NCBI GenBank assembly: GCA_943704525.1
Contig: CALSCQ010002773.1
Coordinates: forward strand, 1 to 63,216
Length of the DNA: 63,216 nt
Reading direction: 5' to 3'
Source of the DNA: Pigoraptor vietnamica
Lineage: Eukaryota > Opisthokonta > Filasterea
Part shown: one piece after another, positions 63,043-63,216 of the stretch
Layout of the letters: every line of letters begins with the position of its first letter
How positions within the stretch are numbered: position 1 is the stretch's first letter
The notes under the pieces: model-generated
The model's database searches: none
Seen by the model: only the letters and a program-made list of their open reading frames with translations
What the model was told of the DNA's origin: nothing
Program-made: the position numbers and the translations under genes

Positions 63043-63216
63043 GTGCGTCCCCAAATCCACGTTACTATGTCTTGACTCTTGAAGATTCAGCGTCGTTCCC
63101 CTAGCGAGCCAAAGTATGGACTCTCAAGAACCCCCCTTGTTGACTAGTCCGTGCGTCTCTCTTGCAAGGACGCCTCCGGGCAGCGTCCACAGAGAAAAAT
63201 GATCTGGTGGATTGAG

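Noticed and set aside
63043-63216. Continuation of the PKC kinase domain to the window end
   Set aside because: None of the frames gives the expected next kinase segment; an acceptor-like CAAG near 63168 leads to sequence without kinase similarity.

Overview
The window is nuclear DNA from an intron-rich, gene-dense, GC-rich unicellular eukaryote, most likely a holozoan (a protist relative of animals). The evidence is short spliceosomal introns in almost every gene together with a novel-type (epsilon/eta-like) protein kinase C with pseudosubstrate, an SH2-SH3 adaptor, a WDR81 BEACH protein, a USP53/54-type ubiquitin hydrolase and an MEA1-like protein. I cannot name the species. The window looks like a whole contig: it opens on a G run inside a gene on the minus strand and stops inside the PKC gene.

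I modelled about 23 genes by following reading frame and phase across introns. The modelled 5' splice sites are mostly GTGAGT, GTGCGT or GTGGGT. Left to right: truncated acidic/basic protein (-); acetyl-CoA synthetase (+) with a possible alternative mitochondrial first exon; PARL-type mitochondrial rhomboid protease (-); fibrillarin (+); MoaB/CinA-type domain protein related to the FLAD1 N-terminus (-); COA6-like cytochrome oxidase assembly factor (+); ZNRD2-like zinc-ribbon protein (-); branched-chain keto acid dehydrogenase E1 alpha (+); SH2-SH3 adaptor (-); USP54-like protein with WW, PH and MYND domains (+); unknown 252-aa protein (-); serine hydroxymethyltransferase (+); SH3-WD40 protein (+, one frameshift); TFIIIC subunit GTF3C5 (+, 16 exons); WDR81 (-, 12 exons); bacterial-type glycerol-3-phosphate dehydrogenase (+); coiled-coil membrane protein (-); Hsp110 (+); SANT-domain acidic nuclear protein (+); calcineurin B (-); unknown coiled-coil protein (+); MEA1-like protein (-); PKC (+, truncated).

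The genes are mostly housekeeping and unrelated; there is no operon or single pathway. Themes are mitochondrial metabolism (PARL, COA6, BCKDHA, perhaps ACS), rRNA and tRNA gene expression (fibrillarin, GTF3C5, perhaps the SANT protein), signalling (SH2-SH3, PKC, calcineurin B) and membrane traffic or ubiquitin (WDR81, USP). Neighbours are often convergent with 80-600 bp between stops, or divergent with 0.5-1 kb shared upstream regions.

The oddest items are the USP architecture, AT-rich islands unlike the rest of the DNA, long (GT)n repeats mostly on the sense strand of introns, poly-C runs before 3' splice sites, an inverted piece of an SHMT exon beside an assembly gap, a GC-AG intron, and a bacterial-type GpsA gene with introns.
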